A stretch of 64,000 nucleotides of DNA from Alcaligenes faecalis (GCF_009497775.1 NZ_CP031012.1:744001-808000); one strand, 5' to 3'. Positions 39,571 through 50,278 are shown, counted from the stretch's first letter. The notes: a model not told the origin generated them from the sequence alone. A program made the numbers and translations.

Positions 39571-40299
39571 TTATTCCCAGCCTTGCAAGGCGCTGATCGC
39601 TGCTGTCAGCGCCAGGGCGGCGGTTTCGGTTCGCAGCACGCGGTGCCCGAAACGAATCGCCTGAGCCCGGGCACACAGTGCCACTTTCTGCTCTTCGGGC
39701 GACCAACCGCCCTCGGGGCCAATCAATATCGTCATGGCCTGATCTTGCGGTCCAATGGCCTGCGCCAACTGTTTGGGCGCATCGGGATCACAGAACAGAT
39801 GCAGGCCAGTTTCAGCCTCGCGAAAATACTCGGCCAATGTCAGCGGTGCTGACAGCTCCATCAAACGGTTGCGACCACATTGCTCGCTGGCCGATTCAAT
39901 CACTCTTTGCCAATGGCCCATGCGTTTGGCCTGCCGCTCCGCGTTCAGTTGCAGCACGCTACGTTGCGCGCGAATCGGCACAAAGCGGCTGACGCCCATT
40001 TCCACGGCTTTTTCGATAATCCAGTCCATCTTGTCGCTGGAGGCGATGCCTTGCAGCACCGTAATGCGACCGGCCAGCTCGCGGACAGGCGTCTGGGCAT
40101 CGCCCAAGCTGGCAAAGCCTTTTTTGCCATCGATGCGCAAGGTGGCGGGGTACTGAGTCCCGAGTCCGTCAAACAGAACGATGTCCTGACCATCCTTTAA
40201 ACGCAGCACCCGAATGGCGTGATGCGCCAGTGCCTCGGGCAGGGCGATCTCGGTCCGGGCCGTCAGGTCCAGGGGGTGGTAGAAACGGGGAGCTGCCAT
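39571..40299 (-). CDS. rsmE: 16S rRNA m3U1498 methyltransferase
   Basis: 242 aa SPOUT-class enzyme. The SAM-binding trefoil knot is marked by ILIGPEGGWSPEE and RFGHRVLRTETAALAL. Its stop lies 3 bp from the convergent barstar-like gene, leaving no room for a separate terminator. Confidence 0.95.
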   Translation of the reverse strand: MAAPRFYHPLDLTARTEIALPEALAHHAIRVLRLKDGQDIVLFDGLGTQYPATLRIDGKKGFASLGDAQTPVRELAGRITVLQGIASSDKMDWIIEKAVEMGVSRFVPIRAQRSVLQLNAERQAKRMGHWQRVIESASEQCGRNRLMELSAPLTLAEYFREAETGLHLFCDPDAPKQLAQAIGPQDQAMTILIGPEGGWSPEEQKVALCARAQAIRFGHRVLRTETAALALTAAISALQGWE

Positions 40300-40493
40300 A
40301 TCAAGACACCATCAAGCATAAAAAACCGCACAAGCATACCGTACCCGGGCTTGGGGAAGAAAGCACAAGGCCCCAGCGCTAGTGGGGGCGATTTAGCGCC
40401 AGCAATGCTAAAATAGCGCGTTTTATAAACTAATCAGGGCCGTGAGCCGTCCGCCTGCCGGAATTGTCGCGCCGCCGCCCCAATGAGCTTCTA

Positions 40494-42539
40494 ATGGATA
40501 TTGCGTCAGCCTCTGATAAAACCCTAGCCAATGCCATCCGTGCCTTGTCTATGGATGCCGTGCAACAAGCTAATTCGGGCCACCCCGGTGCGCCTATGGG
40601 CATGGCCGATATCGCCCAGGTTCTCTGGTCCCGGCATCTGAAACACAACCCTGCCGACCCTGCCTGGTTTGATCGCGACCGTTTTGTGTTGTCAAACGGC
40701 CACGGTTCCATGCTGATCTACGCTTTGTTGCACCTGAGCGGTTACGACCTGCCCATGGACGAGCTGCGCAACTTCCGTCAGATGCATTCGCGTACTCCCG
40801 GTCACCCTGAAGTGGGTATTACTGCCGGCGTGGAAACCACCACGGGTCCTTTGGGCCAGGGTCTGGGTAACGCCGTCGGTTTTGCACTGGCTGAAGCCTT
40901 GCTGGCGCGCGAGTTCAACCGCGAAGGCCACGATGTGGTCGATCACCTGACCTGGGTTTTTGCTGGCGACGGCTGTCTGATGGAAGGTATCTCGCACGAG
41001 GCTTGCTCTCTGGCCGGTACCTGGAAGCTGTCCAAACTGGTCGTGATGTACGACGACAACGGCATCTCCATCGACGGCAAGGTCGAGAACTGGTTTGGTG
41101 ACGACACTCCCGCCCGTTTTGAAAGCTACGGCTGGAACGTGATCCGTGCCGTTGACGGCCACGATGCCGCTTCGATCCACAACGCGATTGAACAGGCTCG
41201 CCGCAACGCGAAAGAGGGCACGGGTCCTACCCTGATTTGCTGCCGTACCGTGATCGGTAAAGGCGCTCCTAACGCTGCCGGTTCCGAGAAAGTCCACGGT
41301 GCTCCACTGGGCGCTGACGAAATCGCCGCCACTCGTGCCGCGCTGGACTGGAACCACGGTCCGTTTGAAATTCCTCAGGAAGTCTACCAAGGCTGGGATT
41401 GCCGCGAAAAAGGCGGTGCTCAGCAAGCGGAATGGCAAAAGCGTTTTGACGCCTACAGCCAGGCTTACCCTGAACTGGCCGCCGAACTGGCCCGTCGTTT
41501 GAAAGGCGAACTGCCTGCCGACTACAGCGCCAAAGTACAGGCCTTTATTGAAGAAACCGCTCAGAAGGCCGAAACCATTGCGTCGCGTAAAGCTTCGCAA
41601 TTGGCAATCAACGCCTTGGTCAATGTGCTGCCAGAAATGCTGGGCGGCTCGGCTGACCTGACCGGCTCGAACTTCACCGACTGGAAGGGTGCCGAAGCGG
41701 TTCGCGCCCATGCCGACGGTGTGCATTTTGGTCGCCACATCAACTACGGTGTGCGTGAATTCGGTATGGCCGCCATCATGAATGGTCTGGCCCTGCACGG
41801 TGGTTACCTGCCTTTTGGCGGCACCTTCCTGACTTTCTCCGACTACTCGCGCAACGCCATTCGTATGGCTGCCCTGATGAAGCAGCGTGTTGTGCACGTA
41901 TTCACCCACGACTCCATCGGTCTGGGCGAAGACGGTCCTACGCACCAGTCCATCGAGCACGCCAACAGCCTGCGCCTGATCCCTAACCTGCACGTCTGGC
42001 GTCCTTGCGACACCACGGAAACCGCTGTGGCCTGGGCCTGCTCGGTCGAGCGTCCTACCAGCATCGGCATGGACGTACAGAACGGTGGCCCTAGCGCCTT
42101 GCTCTTGTCGCGTCAGAACCTGCCATTCGTCGAGCGCGATGCGCAAACCATCCAGAACATCCGTCGTGGTGGCTACGTGTTGCGTGACGCGCAAGATGCG
42201 CGCGCCATCATCATGGCAACCGGTTCGGAAATCGGTTTGGCTCTGCAAGCTCAGGAACAGCTGGCCCAGCAAGGTATTGCGACCCGCGTGGTGTCCATGC
42301 CTTGTACCAACCTGTTCGACGCTCAGGACAAACAGTGGCGTGACCAGGTCCTGACCCCCGGCATCCCGCGCGTTGCGGTTGAAGCCGGTACGACAGGTCT
42401 GTGGTTCAAGTACGTGGGCCTGGAAGGCGCCGTAGTGGGTATTGATACCTACGGTGAGTCCGCCCCGGCTGGCGTCCTGTTCAAGCATTTTGGTCTGACA
42501 GCAGAGAAGGTCGCTGCGGCCGTTCAAGAAATTTTGTAA
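40494..42539 (+). CDS. tkt: Transketolase
   Basis: 681 aa from the ATG at 40494, matching the usual N-terminus ([23 protein letters not shown]). Moves two-carbon units in the pentose phosphate or Calvin-type pathway. The thiamine diphosphate motif runs from GDG ([11 protein letters not shown]) to DDN (MYDDNGIS). First of tkt-gap-pgk. The RBS is weak; an AT-rich -10-like stretch (CTAAAAT) is at about 40409-40415. Confidence 0.96.
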   Translation: MDIASASDKTLANAIRALSMDAVQQANSGHPGAPMGMADIAQVLWSRHLKHNPADPAWFDRDRFVLSNGHGSMLIYALLHLSGYDLPMDELRNFRQMHSRTPGHPEVGITAGVETTTGPLGQGLGNAVGFALAEALLAREFNREGHDVVDHLTWVFAGDGCLMEGISHEACSLAGTWKLSKLVVMYDDNGISIDGKVENWFGDDTPARFESYGWNVIRAVDGHDAASIHNAIEQARRNAKEGTGPTLICCRTVIGKGAPNAAGSEKVHGAPLGADEIAATRAALDWNHGPFEIPQEVYQGWDCREKGGAQQAEWQKRFDAYSQAYPELAAELARRLKGELPADYSAKVQAFIEETAQKAETIASRKASQLAINALVNVLPEMLGGSADLTGSNFTDWKGAEAVRAHADGVHFGRHINYGVREFGMAAIMNGLALHGGYLPFGGTFLTFSDYSRNAIRMAALMKQRVVHVFTHDSIGLGEDGPTHQSIEHANSLRLIPNLHVWRPCDTTETAVAWACSVERPTSIGMDVQNGGPSALLLSRQNLPFVERDAQTIQNIRRGGYVLRDAQDARAIIMATGSEIGLALQAQEQLAQQGIATRVVSMPCTNLFDAQDKQWRDQVLTPGIPRVAVEAGTTGLWFKYVGLEGAVVGIDTYGESAPAGVLFKHFGLTAEKVAAAVQEIL

Positions 42540-42551
42540 TTGGAGTCTGAT

Positions 42552-43565
42552 ATGACGATTCGCGTCGCAATCAATGGTTATGGTCGTATCGGCCGCATGA
42601 TCTTGCGTGCCCACTACGAGTACGGCAAAAAACACGATATCGAGATCGTGGCCATCAACGCCTCGGGCGGTGCCGAGATCAACGAACACCTGACTCGCTA
42701 TGACTCCGTGCATGGCCGTTTCAACGCCGATGTGTCGCTGGATGGCGACTATCTGGTGGTTAACGGTGACCGTATCCGCCTGCTGAGCCAGCGCGATGCG
42801 CTGACCCTGCCTTGGGCTGAACTGGGTGTGGACGTAGTGCTGGAATGTACCGGCGCTTTCACCACCAAGGAAAAAGCCGGCGAGCACATTCAAGCCGGTG
42901 CCAAGAAAGTCATCATCTCGGCCCCTGGTGGCAAGGATGTGGACGCTACCATCGTGTACGGCGTGAACCACGACATTCTGAAGAGCACCGACACCGTTAT
43001 CTCCAACGCATCGTGCACCACCAACTGCCTGGCTCCCCTGGTTGCTCCTTTGCACAAGGAACTGGGCGTGGTCAGCGGTCTGATGACCACCATCCACGCT
43101 TACACCAACGACCAGGTCCTGACCGACGTGCGTCACAAGGACATGCGCCGTGCCCGTTCGGCCACCAGCAGCATGATCCCAACCAAGACCGGCGCCGCTG
43201 CTGCCGTGGGTCTGGTGCTGCCAGAACTCAATGGCAAGCTGGACGGTTACGCCGTGCGTGTTCCTACCATCAACGTGTCCATGGTTGACCTGACCTTCGT
43301 GGCCAGCCGCAACACCAGCGTTGAAGAAGTGAATGGCATCCTGAAGGCGGCTTCTGAAGGCGCCATGAAGGGCATTCTGGACTACTGCACCGAACCTCTG
43401 GTTTCCATCGACTTCAACCACACCACCGCCTCCAGCACGGTTGATTCCCTGCTGACCAAAGTTACCGGCGGCAATATGGTCAAAGTGGCTGCCTGGTACG
43501 ACAACGAATGGGCCTTCTCCATTCGTATGCTCGACAGCACCATCGCACTGATGTCAGCCAAGTAA
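42552..43565 (+). CDS. gap: Type I glyceraldehyde-3-phosphate dehydrogenase
   Basis: 337 aa from the ATG at 42552 (GGAG upstream). Catalytic Cys in [14 protein letters not shown]. After the first Rossmann strand the residue that is Asp in NAD-dependent enzymes (INDL) is Ala37 (INAS), followed by small residues, which would weaken NAD preference and may allow NADP(H). Otherwise a normal GapA/GapB-type enzyme. Lies 12 bp after tkt. Confidence 0.95.
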   Translation: MTIRVAINGYGRIGRMILRAHYEYGKKHDIEIVAINASGGAEINEHLTRYDSVHGRFNADVSLDGDYLVVNGDRIRLLSQRDALTLPWAELGVDVVLECTGAFTTKEKAGEHIQAGAKKVIISAPGGKDVDATIVYGVNHDILKSTDTVISNASCTTNCLAPLVAPLHKELGVVSGLMTTIHAYTNDQVLTDVRHKDMRRARSATSSMIPTKTGAAAAVGLVLPELNGKLDGYAVRVPTINVSMVDLTFVASRNTSVEEVNGILKAASEGAMKGILDYCTEPLVSIDFNHTTASSTVDSLLTKVTGGNMVKVAAWYDNEWAFSIRMLDSTIALMSAK

Positions 43566-43576
43566 GATCTGAATAG

Positions 43577-43600
43577 CAGGGGCGGGATTTCCCGCCCCTG
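43577..43600. terminator. Hairpin between gap and pgk
   Basis: Perfect 11-bp GC-rich stem (43577-43587, 43590-43600) with a 2-nt loop and no T-run. More likely an mRNA processing or stabilising element than a full stop, since pgk follows after 27 bp. Confidence 0.55.
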
Positions 43601-43627
43601 TCACGTTAATTCCCAGAACAAAAAATC

Positions 43628-44818
43628 ATGTCTACAAGCATCAAGACCTTGTCTGCGCTGGCCGAAACGGACGCGCTGCGAGGCAAGCGGGTATTTATCC
43701 GCTCTGATCTGAATGTCCCCCTGCAAGACGGACGTATTACCGAAGACACGCGCGTGCGTGCTTCGGTGCCTGCCATTCGCATGGCGCTGGATGCCGGCGC
43801 TGCGGTCATGGTCACGTCTCACCTGGGTCGCCCCAAAGAAGGCGAGTGCCAGCCTGTGGATTCGCTGGAACCTGTGGTGCAACGTTTGTCCGAGTTGTTG
43901 GGCATGCCAGTTGAGCTGCGTCGCAATTGGCTGGATGGCGTGCAAGTGTCGCCCGGTCAGGTGGTCTTGCTGGAGAACTGCCGCTGCAATGTGGGCGAGA
44001 AGAAGAACGAACCCGAATTGGCTCGCAAAATGGCGGCCTTGTGTGACGTTTACGTAAACGACGCCTTCGGTACGGCTCACCGTGCTGAAGCGACTACGGA
44101 AGGTATCGCCCGCTTTGCTCCTGTCGCTTGCGCCGGTCCTTTGCTGGAAGCCGAGTTGAAAGCTTTGGGCCGTGCCCTGAATCAGCCCGCACGTCCTTTG
44201 GTGGCGATTGTTGGTGGTGCCAAGGTATCCACCAAACTGTCCATCCTGCGCGCTTTGGCTGAAAAGGTTGACCAACTGGTGGTCGGTGGCGGCATTGCCA
44301 ACACCTTCATGATGGCCAGCGGCCAGTCCGTGGGTAAATCCCTGGTGGAAGATAGCCAGCTGGAAGAAGCCCGTGAAGTTATCCGCATCATGAAAGAGCG
44401 CGATGCAGAAGTACCTATCCCTGTGGATGTGGTGTGCGCCAAGTCCTTTGCTGCTGATGCAGCGGCTGAAATCAAGGCTGCTGATCAGGTCCAGGACGAT
44501 GACATGATTCTGGACGTGGGCCCGCAAACGGCTCAGCAGATCGCTGACATCATCGCCAAAGCAGGCACCGTGGTCTGGAACGGCCCTCTGGGCGTGTTCG
44601 AGTTCCCGGCTTTCGCACAAGGCACCGAAACCCTGTCGCGTGCAATTGCAGGCTCCAAGGCATTCTCGATTGCTGGTGGTGGCGACACCCTGGCCGCGAT
44701 TGCCCAATTCAATATTGGTGACGATGTGGACTACATCTCCACCGGCGGCGGCGCATTCCTGGAATTCCTGGAAGGCAAGCGTTTGCCAGCGGTGGCTGCA
44801 TTGGAAGACAAGGCCTAA
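43628..44818 (+). CDS. pgk: Phosphoglycerate kinase
   Basis: 396 aa. N-terminal [13 protein letters not shown] and the C-terminal nucleotide segment [10 protein letters not shown] are intact. It interconverts 1,3-bisphosphoglycerate and 3-phosphoglycerate. Last gene of the tkt-gap-pgk run, before a strong terminator. Confidence 0.97.
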   Translation: MSTSIKTLSALAETDALRGKRVFIRSDLNVPLQDGRITEDTRVRASVPAIRMALDAGAAVMVTSHLGRPKEGECQPVDSLEPVVQRLSELLGMPVELRRNWLDGVQVSPGQVVLLENCRCNVGEKKNEPELARKMAALCDVYVNDAFGTAHRAEATTEGIARFAPVACAGPLLEAELKALGRALNQPARPLVAIVGGAKVSTKLSILRALAEKVDQLVVGGGIANTFMMASGQSVGKSLVEDSQLEEAREVIRIMKERDAEVPIPVDVVCAKSFAADAAAEIKAADQVQDDDMILDVGPQTAQQIADIIAKAGTVVWNGPLGVFEFPAFAQGTETLSRAIAGSKAFSIAGGGDTLAAIAQFNIGDDVDYISTGGGAFLEFLEGKRLPAVAALEDKA

Positions 44819-44840
44819 GCCAGTCTTTGCTTCGTAAGAA

Positions 44841-44880
44841 AAAGCCAGTCAACGAAAGTTGGCTGGCTTTTTTGTTTTTT
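44841..44880 (+). terminator. Intrinsic terminator after pgk
   Basis: 13-bp stem with one G-T pair (44841-44853, 44858-44870), GAAA tetraloop and a long T-rich tail. Confidence 0.92.
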
Positions 44881-44882
44881 GC

Positions 44883-45155
44883 TTACTTGGTTAGGTCAAT
44901 ATCGACCATCATCCAAAATCCCTCTTTATAGTCCTCGTGCTCTAACCAGTTTTCCGGTGCGGTCGGTGATGGGAGGGAGGAGCTATCACCGAAGCAGTGT
45001 GCCTTAACCGCTTCTTGGGCAGCCCGAGCAAGATCCTGTAATTCATCAGCTGCTGCAAAACAGCCAGGGAAGTCGGGGAAGTGCGCGCCATAGGCGCTAT
45101 GTTCATCCTTGTGCACGTGGAGTGGATAGAGCATGGGCTGCGCTTTACGCCCCAT
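44883..45155 (-). CDS. HicB-like antitoxin-type protein without a HicA partner
   Basis: 90 aa. MLYPLHVHKDEHSAYGAHFPDFPGCFAAADEL is the partial RNase-H fold of HicB antitoxins. No HicA double-stranded-RNA-binding toxin gene (about 60-80 aa) lies on either side. The first ATG (45155) overlaps the upstream epimerase by 11 bp; an ATG at 45134 is the more typical HicB start. It sits directly against the pgk terminator. Confidence 0.75.
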   Translation of the reverse strand: MGRKAQPMLYPLHVHKDEHSAYGAHFPDFPGCFAAADELQDLARAAQEAVKAHCFGDSSSLPSPTAPENWLEHEDYKEGFWMMVDIDLTK

Positions 45156-45987
45156 CTTTAATCAACTGAGCATACCCTTGCATCGAATCCGGCCAGTCCA
45201 GCTGAAAGCCGCTGTCCAGCAGTCGCTGGTTGCTCAGGCGCTTGCCACCTTCGTTGGACTGACGCCGTTCGGGGTGGGCCACTTCCAGCAGATCAGCTAG
45301 TCCGTCATACAGCTCAGTAATCCGGTAAGGGCGGCTATCCGTGCCTATATAGCAAGGGAAGGGCGCGGGAGTGCGCAGCAGATGCCAGCAGGCACGTGCA
45401 GCGTCTTCAATATGCAGGCGGTTGGCCCAGTGTTCCGGGTCGTCCGGCACGGTGGCACGGCCTTCGCGCAGGCGGTCCAGCAATTGGGTACGCCCTGGCC
45501 CGTACAGGCCGCTGGGTCGGATGACGACGGCTTGAGCGGGAATGCGGTGATGCAGCAGTTGCTCGGCTTCCAGCAGCACTCGGCCATTGAATTGCGTAGG
45601 CTCTGTGGGCGAGTTCTCGTCCACCCATTCGTTCGTCGGACCGTAGACCGCGCTGGACGATACAAATACAAAGCGTTTCAGGGCTTTCAGGTCCAGCTCG
45701 TTGAGCAGGTTTTCCAGACCATGCAGAAATACCCGTTCATAAGCCGCCTGGCTACGCTGGTCAGGAGAGACGGCGTACAGTACGTGGGTGATTTTGCGGT
45801 GTTTCAGGCGCAGGGACGTGGGTTCGCTCAAATCGGCCTCCACCCATTCGATCCCGCTGTGATCGTCCAGGGGGATGTGACGGCGCAGGCCGATCACCGG
45901 CCATTCGTGATGGCGGGCCAGCATCCCGGTGCGGGTGCCCAGATCGCCAGCGCCCGCTAAGAGCAAAGTACGTTGTCGAGAGTCCAA
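45145..45987 (-). CDS. NAD-dependent epimerase/dehydratase-like SDR
   Basis: 280 aa from a TTG at 45987 (AAGGA 10 bp upstream), giving MDSRQRTLLLAGAGDLGTRTG; the longer frame to 46095 would run into the divergent aldehyde dehydrogenase gene. The Rossmann loop GAGDLGTRTG deviates from GxxGxxG. SSSAVYGPTNEWVDE holds the Ser and the region where YxxxK is expected, but a normal YxxxK is not evident, so it may be an atypical member. YeeZ-like proteins look alike. Confidence 0.8.
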   Translation of the reverse strand: MDSRQRTLLLAGAGDLGTRTGMLARHHEWPVIGLRRHIPLDDHSGIEWVEADLSEPTSLRLKHRKITHVLYAVSPDQRSQAAYERVFLHGLENLLNELDLKALKRFVFVSSSAVYGPTNEWVDENSPTEPTQFNGRVLLEAEQLLHHRIPAQAVVIRPSGLYGPGRTQLLDRLREGRATVPDDPEHWANRLHIEDAARACWHLLRTPAPFPCYIGTDSRPYRITELYDGLADLLEVAHPERRQSNEGGKRLSNQRLLDSGFQLDWPDSMQGYAQLIKDGA

Positions 45988-46062
45988 AGCAGCAGGTCCT
46001 TGAGTAGAATGATCTCGAGCAAAGCTCGATTGGCTGAGATAACAATAGCATTGGAGGCGGTC

Positions 46063-47505
46063 ATGGAGTGTCGCAATTGGATTGACGGACAGCAACTTGG
46101 CGCGGAGGGCGGTGGTTTGCTACCGGTTATCGACCCCTCCACAGGCGAGACTTTCGCCCGTCTGGCGCAATCGTCCGAGGTGGATATTGATTGGGCCGTA
46201 CAGGCCGCCCGACGTGCCTGCCAGGGGCCGTGGAGCCGTCTGACTGCCGCTCAGCGCAGCCAATTGTTGCTGCGTTGCGCCCGAACATTGTCTGATGCCC
46301 GAGAGGAGCTGGCGCGGTTGGAATCCCGCGATACCGGCAAGCCTTTGCGTCAGGCCCAGTCCGATGCTGCTGCCATTGTCCGCTATTTTGAGTTCTATGC
46401 GGGCGCGGTGGACAAGCTGCATGGTCAAACCATCCCGCTGGGCTGGGAGATGACGGCCTTTACCTTGCGTGAACCCCTGGGCGTTACCGCGCATATCATT
46501 CCCTGGAATTACCCCTTGCAGATTTTCGGGCGTAGCGTGGCCGCATCCCTGGCTGCGGGTAATACCTGCGTGGTGAAACCGGCAGAAGATGCCAGCCTGT
46601 CCTTGCTGCGGGTGGCCGAGCTATTGCACGAGGCGGGTTTGCCAGCGGGTGTGCTGAATATCTGCACGGGGCTGGGGAGCGAAGCCGGGCAGGCCTTGTC
46701 CGCGCATCCCGACATCAACCATATTTCCTTTACTGGCTCCCCCGGCACGGGCCGTCAGGTGGCTTTGCAGGCGGCGCAGAATTTTGTGCCGGTCACCTTG
46801 GAGCTGGGCGGCAAGTCTCCGCAAGTCGTGTTCTCGGACGCGGATCTGGATGCGGCCTTGCCAGTCGTGGTGAATGCGATTGTGCAGAACGCAGGGCAGA
46901 CTTGTTCGGCAGGCAGCCGGGTGCTGATTCAGCGCGCTATTTATGGCGACTTTACCGAGCGTCTGGCCGAAGCCTTCAAGGCGCTGCTGACTGGGGCAGC
47001 CAGCGACAATCTGGATTGCGGTCCCCTGATCAGCGCACAGCAGCAGGCGCGGGTCCGTTCCTATCTGGAGAATCTGGACCAGGACGGCATTGTGGTGCTG
47101 GCCCAAGGCAAGCTGGATTCCAAAGCTCCGGCGGGTGGCTTCTACCAAGTGCCTGTTTTATTGGGCCATGTGCCTGTTGAACATCGTCTGGCGCAGGAGG
47201 AAATCTTTGGCCCGGTTCTGGTGGCCCAGCCCTTTGGCACAGAGGAAGAAGCCATCGCCATGGCCAATGGCACGCCTTACAGTCTGGTGGCCGGGGTCTG
47301 GACACGCGACGGGGCCCGTCAGGTACGCATGGCCAGACAGCTGCGAGCCGGTCAGGTTTTTGTGAATAATTACGGCGCGGCAGGCGGGGTAGAGCTTCCT
47401 TTTGGCGGGACTGGTCAGTCCGGCATAGGCCGCGAGAAAGGCTTTGAAGCTTTGTACGCCCTGACTTCCCTGAAAACGGTTGCGCTACGTCATGCGGCCA
47501 GTTGA
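46063..47505 (+). CDS. Aldehyde dehydrogenase (NAD(P)-dependent)
   Basis: 480 aa from the ATG at 46063 (GGAGG 6 bp upstream). General base Glu in TLELGGKSPQ and catalytic Cys in QNAGQTCSAGSR are both present; NYPLQIFGRSVAASLAAGNTCVVKPAE binds the cofactor. Similar to betaine-/gamma-aminobutyraldehyde dehydrogenases, but the substrate is open. An SDR gene follows after 136 bp, suggesting an alcohol-aldehyde-acid route. Confidence 0.92.
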   Translation: MECRNWIDGQQLGAEGGGLLPVIDPSTGETFARLAQSSEVDIDWAVQAARRACQGPWSRLTAAQRSQLLLRCARTLSDAREELARLESRDTGKPLRQAQSDAAAIVRYFEFYAGAVDKLHGQTIPLGWEMTAFTLREPLGVTAHIIPWNYPLQIFGRSVAASLAAGNTCVVKPAEDASLSLLRVAELLHEAGLPAGVLNICTGLGSEAGQALSAHPDINHISFTGSPGTGRQVALQAAQNFVPVTLELGGKSPQVVFSDADLDAALPVVVNAIVQNAGQTCSAGSRVLIQRAIYGDFTERLAEAFKALLTGAASDNLDCGPLISAQQQARVRSYLENLDQDGIVVLAQGKLDSKAPAGGFYQVPVLLGHVPVEHRLAQEEIFGPVLVAQPFGTEEEAIAMANGTPYSLVAGVWTRDGARQVRMARQLRAGQVFVNNYGAAGGVELPFGGTGQSGIGREKGFEALYALTSLKTVALRHAAS

Positions 47506-47591
47506 TCGTAGGGGTATTTAGGGGTAAGCGCGGCTGTGGCGGCTCAGGTTTTCTGGCAGCATGGCAGCTGAACGCTAAACAGGTTTCACCG

Positions 47592-47612
47592 ATGGCGGCG
47601 CAAAGCCGCCAT
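47592..47612. terminator. Hairpin between the aldehyde dehydrogenase and SDR genes
   Basis: Perfect 8-bp stem (47592-47599, 47605-47612) followed by an AT-rich tract. Confidence 0.4.
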
Positions 47613-47641
47613 TTCTATATAAAAAGCAGAAGGAGACAAAC

Positions 47642-48400
47642 ATGCGATTGCAAGACAAAGTGGCTATCGTGACGGGCGGTGCATCGGGTTTTGGCCTGGG
47701 CATTGCACAGCGCTTTGCACGCGAAGGAGCGCGTGTACTGATTGCCGACCTGAATGTAGAGCTAGGGCAGGCCGCAGCAGCCCAGATTCAGGCACAGGGT
47801 GGTCAGGCCATTTTTGCCGCTTGCGATGTCTCGCAAGGGGACGAAGTTCATGCCCTGTTGGATATTGCCCTGCGCGAATGCGGCGGGCTGCACATTGTGG
47901 TGAACAATGCTGGCACCACACACCGCAACAAGCCTTTGCTGGAGGTCAGTGAAAGCGAGTTCGATCTGGTCTATGCCGTCAATGTGAAAAGCATTTACTG
48001 GACTGCGAAGCACTTTGTGCCCTACCTGCGGGCCCAGGGTTCAGGTTCTTTCATCAATATCGCCTCTACCGCCGCCTTGCGTCCGCGCCCCGGACTGGTC
48101 TGGTACAACGGCACCAAAGGTGCGGTCGTGACCATCAGCAAGGGCATGGCGGCAGAATTGGGGCCGGATCATATCCGGGTGAACTGCATTAATCCGGTGA
48201 TTGGTGACACGGCATTGCTGGAACAGTTCATGGGCATGCCCGATACGCCGGAAAACCGCAGCCGCTTTTTGGCGGGAATTCCGCTGGGACGTTTTTGCAC
48301 ACCCAAGGACGTGGCAGCGGCCGCGCTGTATCTGGCCTCGGACGAGGCCGAGTTCATTACCGGCACCTGCATCGAGGTAGACGGCGGCCGTTGTATTTAA
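47642..48400 (+). CDS. Short-chain dehydrogenase/reductase (FabG-like)
   Basis: 252 aa classical SDR: TGGASGFGLGIA cofactor loop, NNAG, Ser in NIASTAALRPRPG, and YxxxK in WYNGTKGAV. It ends with FITGTCIEVDGG, normal for the family. AAGGAG 7 bp upstream. The substrate cannot be assigned. Confidence 0.9.
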   Translation: MRLQDKVAIVTGGASGFGLGIAQRFAREGARVLIADLNVELGQAAAAQIQAQGGQAIFAACDVSQGDEVHALLDIALRECGGLHIVVNNAGTTHRNKPLLEVSESEFDLVYAVNVKSIYWTAKHFVPYLRAQGSGSFINIASTAALRPRPGLVWYNGTKGAVVTISKGMAAELGPDHIRVNCINPVIGDTALLEQFMGMPDTPENRSRFLAGIPLGRFCTPKDVAAAALYLASDEAEFITGTCIEVDGGRCI

Positions 48401-48480
48401 GCCCCACTGCGATTCGTTACAATCGTGCTATTGGCAGGCCCGTTCAGGGTCTGTAGTTTATTTCGCTTCCAAGGAAAAGC

Positions 48481-49110
48481 ATGACATTCAATCGACAGTC
48501 TCCCCGCGAGCATCCGGATCAATTGCGTATCGGCTTGGTGTCGGTTTCGGATCGCGCCTCCAGCGGACAGTACCAGGATCAAGGCATACCGGCGCTGCGC
48601 AGCTGGCTGGACTCGGCCCTGACGGTCGCGCCTGCCTATCTGGAGCGGCTGATTCCCGACGAGCGTACCCAGATTACCGGCACCCTGGTCGATTTGGTGG
48701 AAGCGGGTTGCGACCTGATTTTGACCACCGGCGGCACCGGCCCGGCCCGTCGCGATGTGACGCCGGAGGCCACTCTGGACGCGGGAACGCGCGAAATGCC
48801 CGGATTCGGTGAACAGATGCGCCAAATCAGTTTAAAATTCGTACCAACAGCGATTTTGTCGCGGCAAGTTGCGGTCATCCGAGAAATTCAGGACCACGCT
48901 GCTCTGATTATCAATCTGCCTGGGCAGCCCAAAGCCATTCAGGAAACTCTGGAAGGATTACGGGATACGGAAACCGGACAAGTATTGGTGCCGGGTATTT
49001 TTGCAGCTGTCCCGTATTGCATCGACCTGATTGGTGGACCTTACGCACAAACTCACGAGCATGTGGTCAATGCGTTCCGCCCCAAGTCGGCGCGCCGGAC
49101 CGCCAGTTAA
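48481..49110 (+). CDS. mog: Molybdopterin adenylyltransferase
   Basis: 209 aa, adenylates molybdopterin before molybdenum insertion. VSVSDRASSGQYQDQG and LTTGGTGPARRDVTPEAT are the two family signatures. A good AAGGA sits upstream. No other molybdenum-cofactor genes are adjacent. Confidence 0.93.
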   Translation: MTFNRQSPREHPDQLRIGLVSVSDRASSGQYQDQGIPALRSWLDSALTVAPAYLERLIPDERTQITGTLVDLVEAGCDLILTTGGTGPARRDVTPEATLDAGTREMPGFGEQMRQISLKFVPTAILSRQVAVIREIQDHAALIINLPGQPKAIQETLEGLRDTETGQVLVPGIFAAVPYCIDLIGGPYAQTHEHVVNAFRPKSARRTAS

Positions 49111-49191
49111 CACGCTTACAAACAATCGGCTGTGCACGGAACCGTGCCCGGCCAAGTTTTTCAATTATTTTAGTCTTCAGGAGGTCTTCTC

Positions 49192-50256
49192 ATGGCCCTA
49201 GTTTCCATGCGCCAGCTGCTCGATCATGCGGCCGAGCACGGTTATGGTATTCCAGCGTTCAACGTCAATAACCTGGAGCAGGTCCAGGCCATTATGGAAG
49301 CCGCCTCGGAGACGGACAGCCCCGTCATCATGCAGGCGTCGGCCGGTGCACGTAAGTACGCGGGTGGCGATTTCCTGCGTCACCTGATCGAAGCCGCTGT
49401 CGAGTCCTACCCCAACATCCCTGTGGTGATGCACCAGGATCACGGCCAGTCTCCCGAAATCTGCAAAGGCGCCATCGACCTGGGTTTCTCCAGCGTGATG
49501 ATGGACGGATCCTTGCTGCCAGACGGCAAGACTATTGCCGACTTTGAATACAACGTGGAAGTTACCCGCAAAGTGGTCGAAATGGCTCACAAGCTGGGCG
49601 TGACCGTTGAAGGCGAACTGGGCTGCCTGGGTTCCCTGGAAACCATGCAGGGCGACAAGGAAGACGGCCACGGCGCTGACGGCGTTCTGACCCTGGACCA
49701 GTTGCTGACCGATCCCGAGCAGGCTGCTGAATTCGTGACACGCACTCAACTGGACGCATTGGCTATCGCCATCGGTACCAGCCACGGCGCTTACAAGTTC
49801 ACCCGCAAGCCTACCGGCGACATTCTGTCCATCGAGCGCGTGAAAGAAATTCACCGTCGTTTGCCCAACACCCACCTGGTGATGCACGGCAGTTCCAGCG
49901 TGCCTCAGGAACTGCTGGCTGAAATCCGCCAGTTCGGTGGCGACATGAAAGAAACCTACGGCGTGCCCGTGGAAGAAATTCAGGAAGCCATCAAGTACGG
50001 CGTGCGCAAGGTCAATATCGACACCGATATCCGTTTGGCCATGACCGCTGCCATCCGTCGTTTCCTGTTTGAAAATCCAGAGAAATTCGACCCACGCGAA
50101 TACCTGAAACCTGCTCGCGAAGCCGCCAAGAAAGTGTGCGTGGCCCGCTACCAGGAATTCGGCGCAGCCGGTCAGGCCTCCAAGATCAAGGCCATCCCTC
50201 TGCAGGAAATTGCCCGTCAGTACAGTACCGGCGAGCTGTCCCAGATCGTTCAGTAA
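49192..50256 (+). CDS. fba: Class II fructose-1,6-bisphosphate aldolase
   Basis: 354 aa, zinc-dependent, of the subtype found in Calvin-cycle operons of proteobacteria. Zinc His are in [18 protein letters not shown] and [15 protein letters not shown] 7 bp upstream. It belongs functionally with tkt-gap-pgk 4.4 kb upstream; no RuBisCO or phosphoribulokinase gene is in the window, so gluconeogenesis is the likely role. Confidence 0.96.
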   Translation: MALVSMRQLLDHAAEHGYGIPAFNVNNLEQVQAIMEAASETDSPVIMQASAGARKYAGGDFLRHLIEAAVESYPNIPVVMHQDHGQSPEICKGAIDLGFSSVMMDGSLLPDGKTIADFEYNVEVTRKVVEMAHKLGVTVEGELGCLGSLETMQGDKEDGHGADGVLTLDQLLTDPEQAAEFVTRTQLDALAIAIGTSHGAYKFTRKPTGDILSIERVKEIHRRLPNTHLVMHGSSSVPQELLAEIRQFGGDMKETYGVPVEEIQEAIKYGVRKVNIDTDIRLAMTAAIRRFLFENPEKFDPREYLKPAREAAKKVCVARYQEFGAAGQASKIKAIPLQEIARQYSTGELSQIVQ

Positions 50257-50278
50257 ATTTGTCAGGCGGAGCAGGAGT

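Noticed and set aside
40692..43421. 909-codon open frame on the minus strand opposite tkt and gap
   Set aside because: It mirrors two highly conserved genes; long antisense frames are expected in GC-rich coding DNA. The same applies to 4371-6452 (plus, opposite ybeZ/miaB), 35661-37808 (minus, opposite maeB), 51367-53127 (minus, opposite purE/purK) and 10162-12033 (plus, opposite secD/yajC).
40494..50256. Calvin-Benson (cbb) operon
   Set aside because: No RuBisCO, phosphoribulokinase or CbbR gene is seen; tkt, gap, pgk and fba fit gluconeogenesis and pentose phosphate metabolism.
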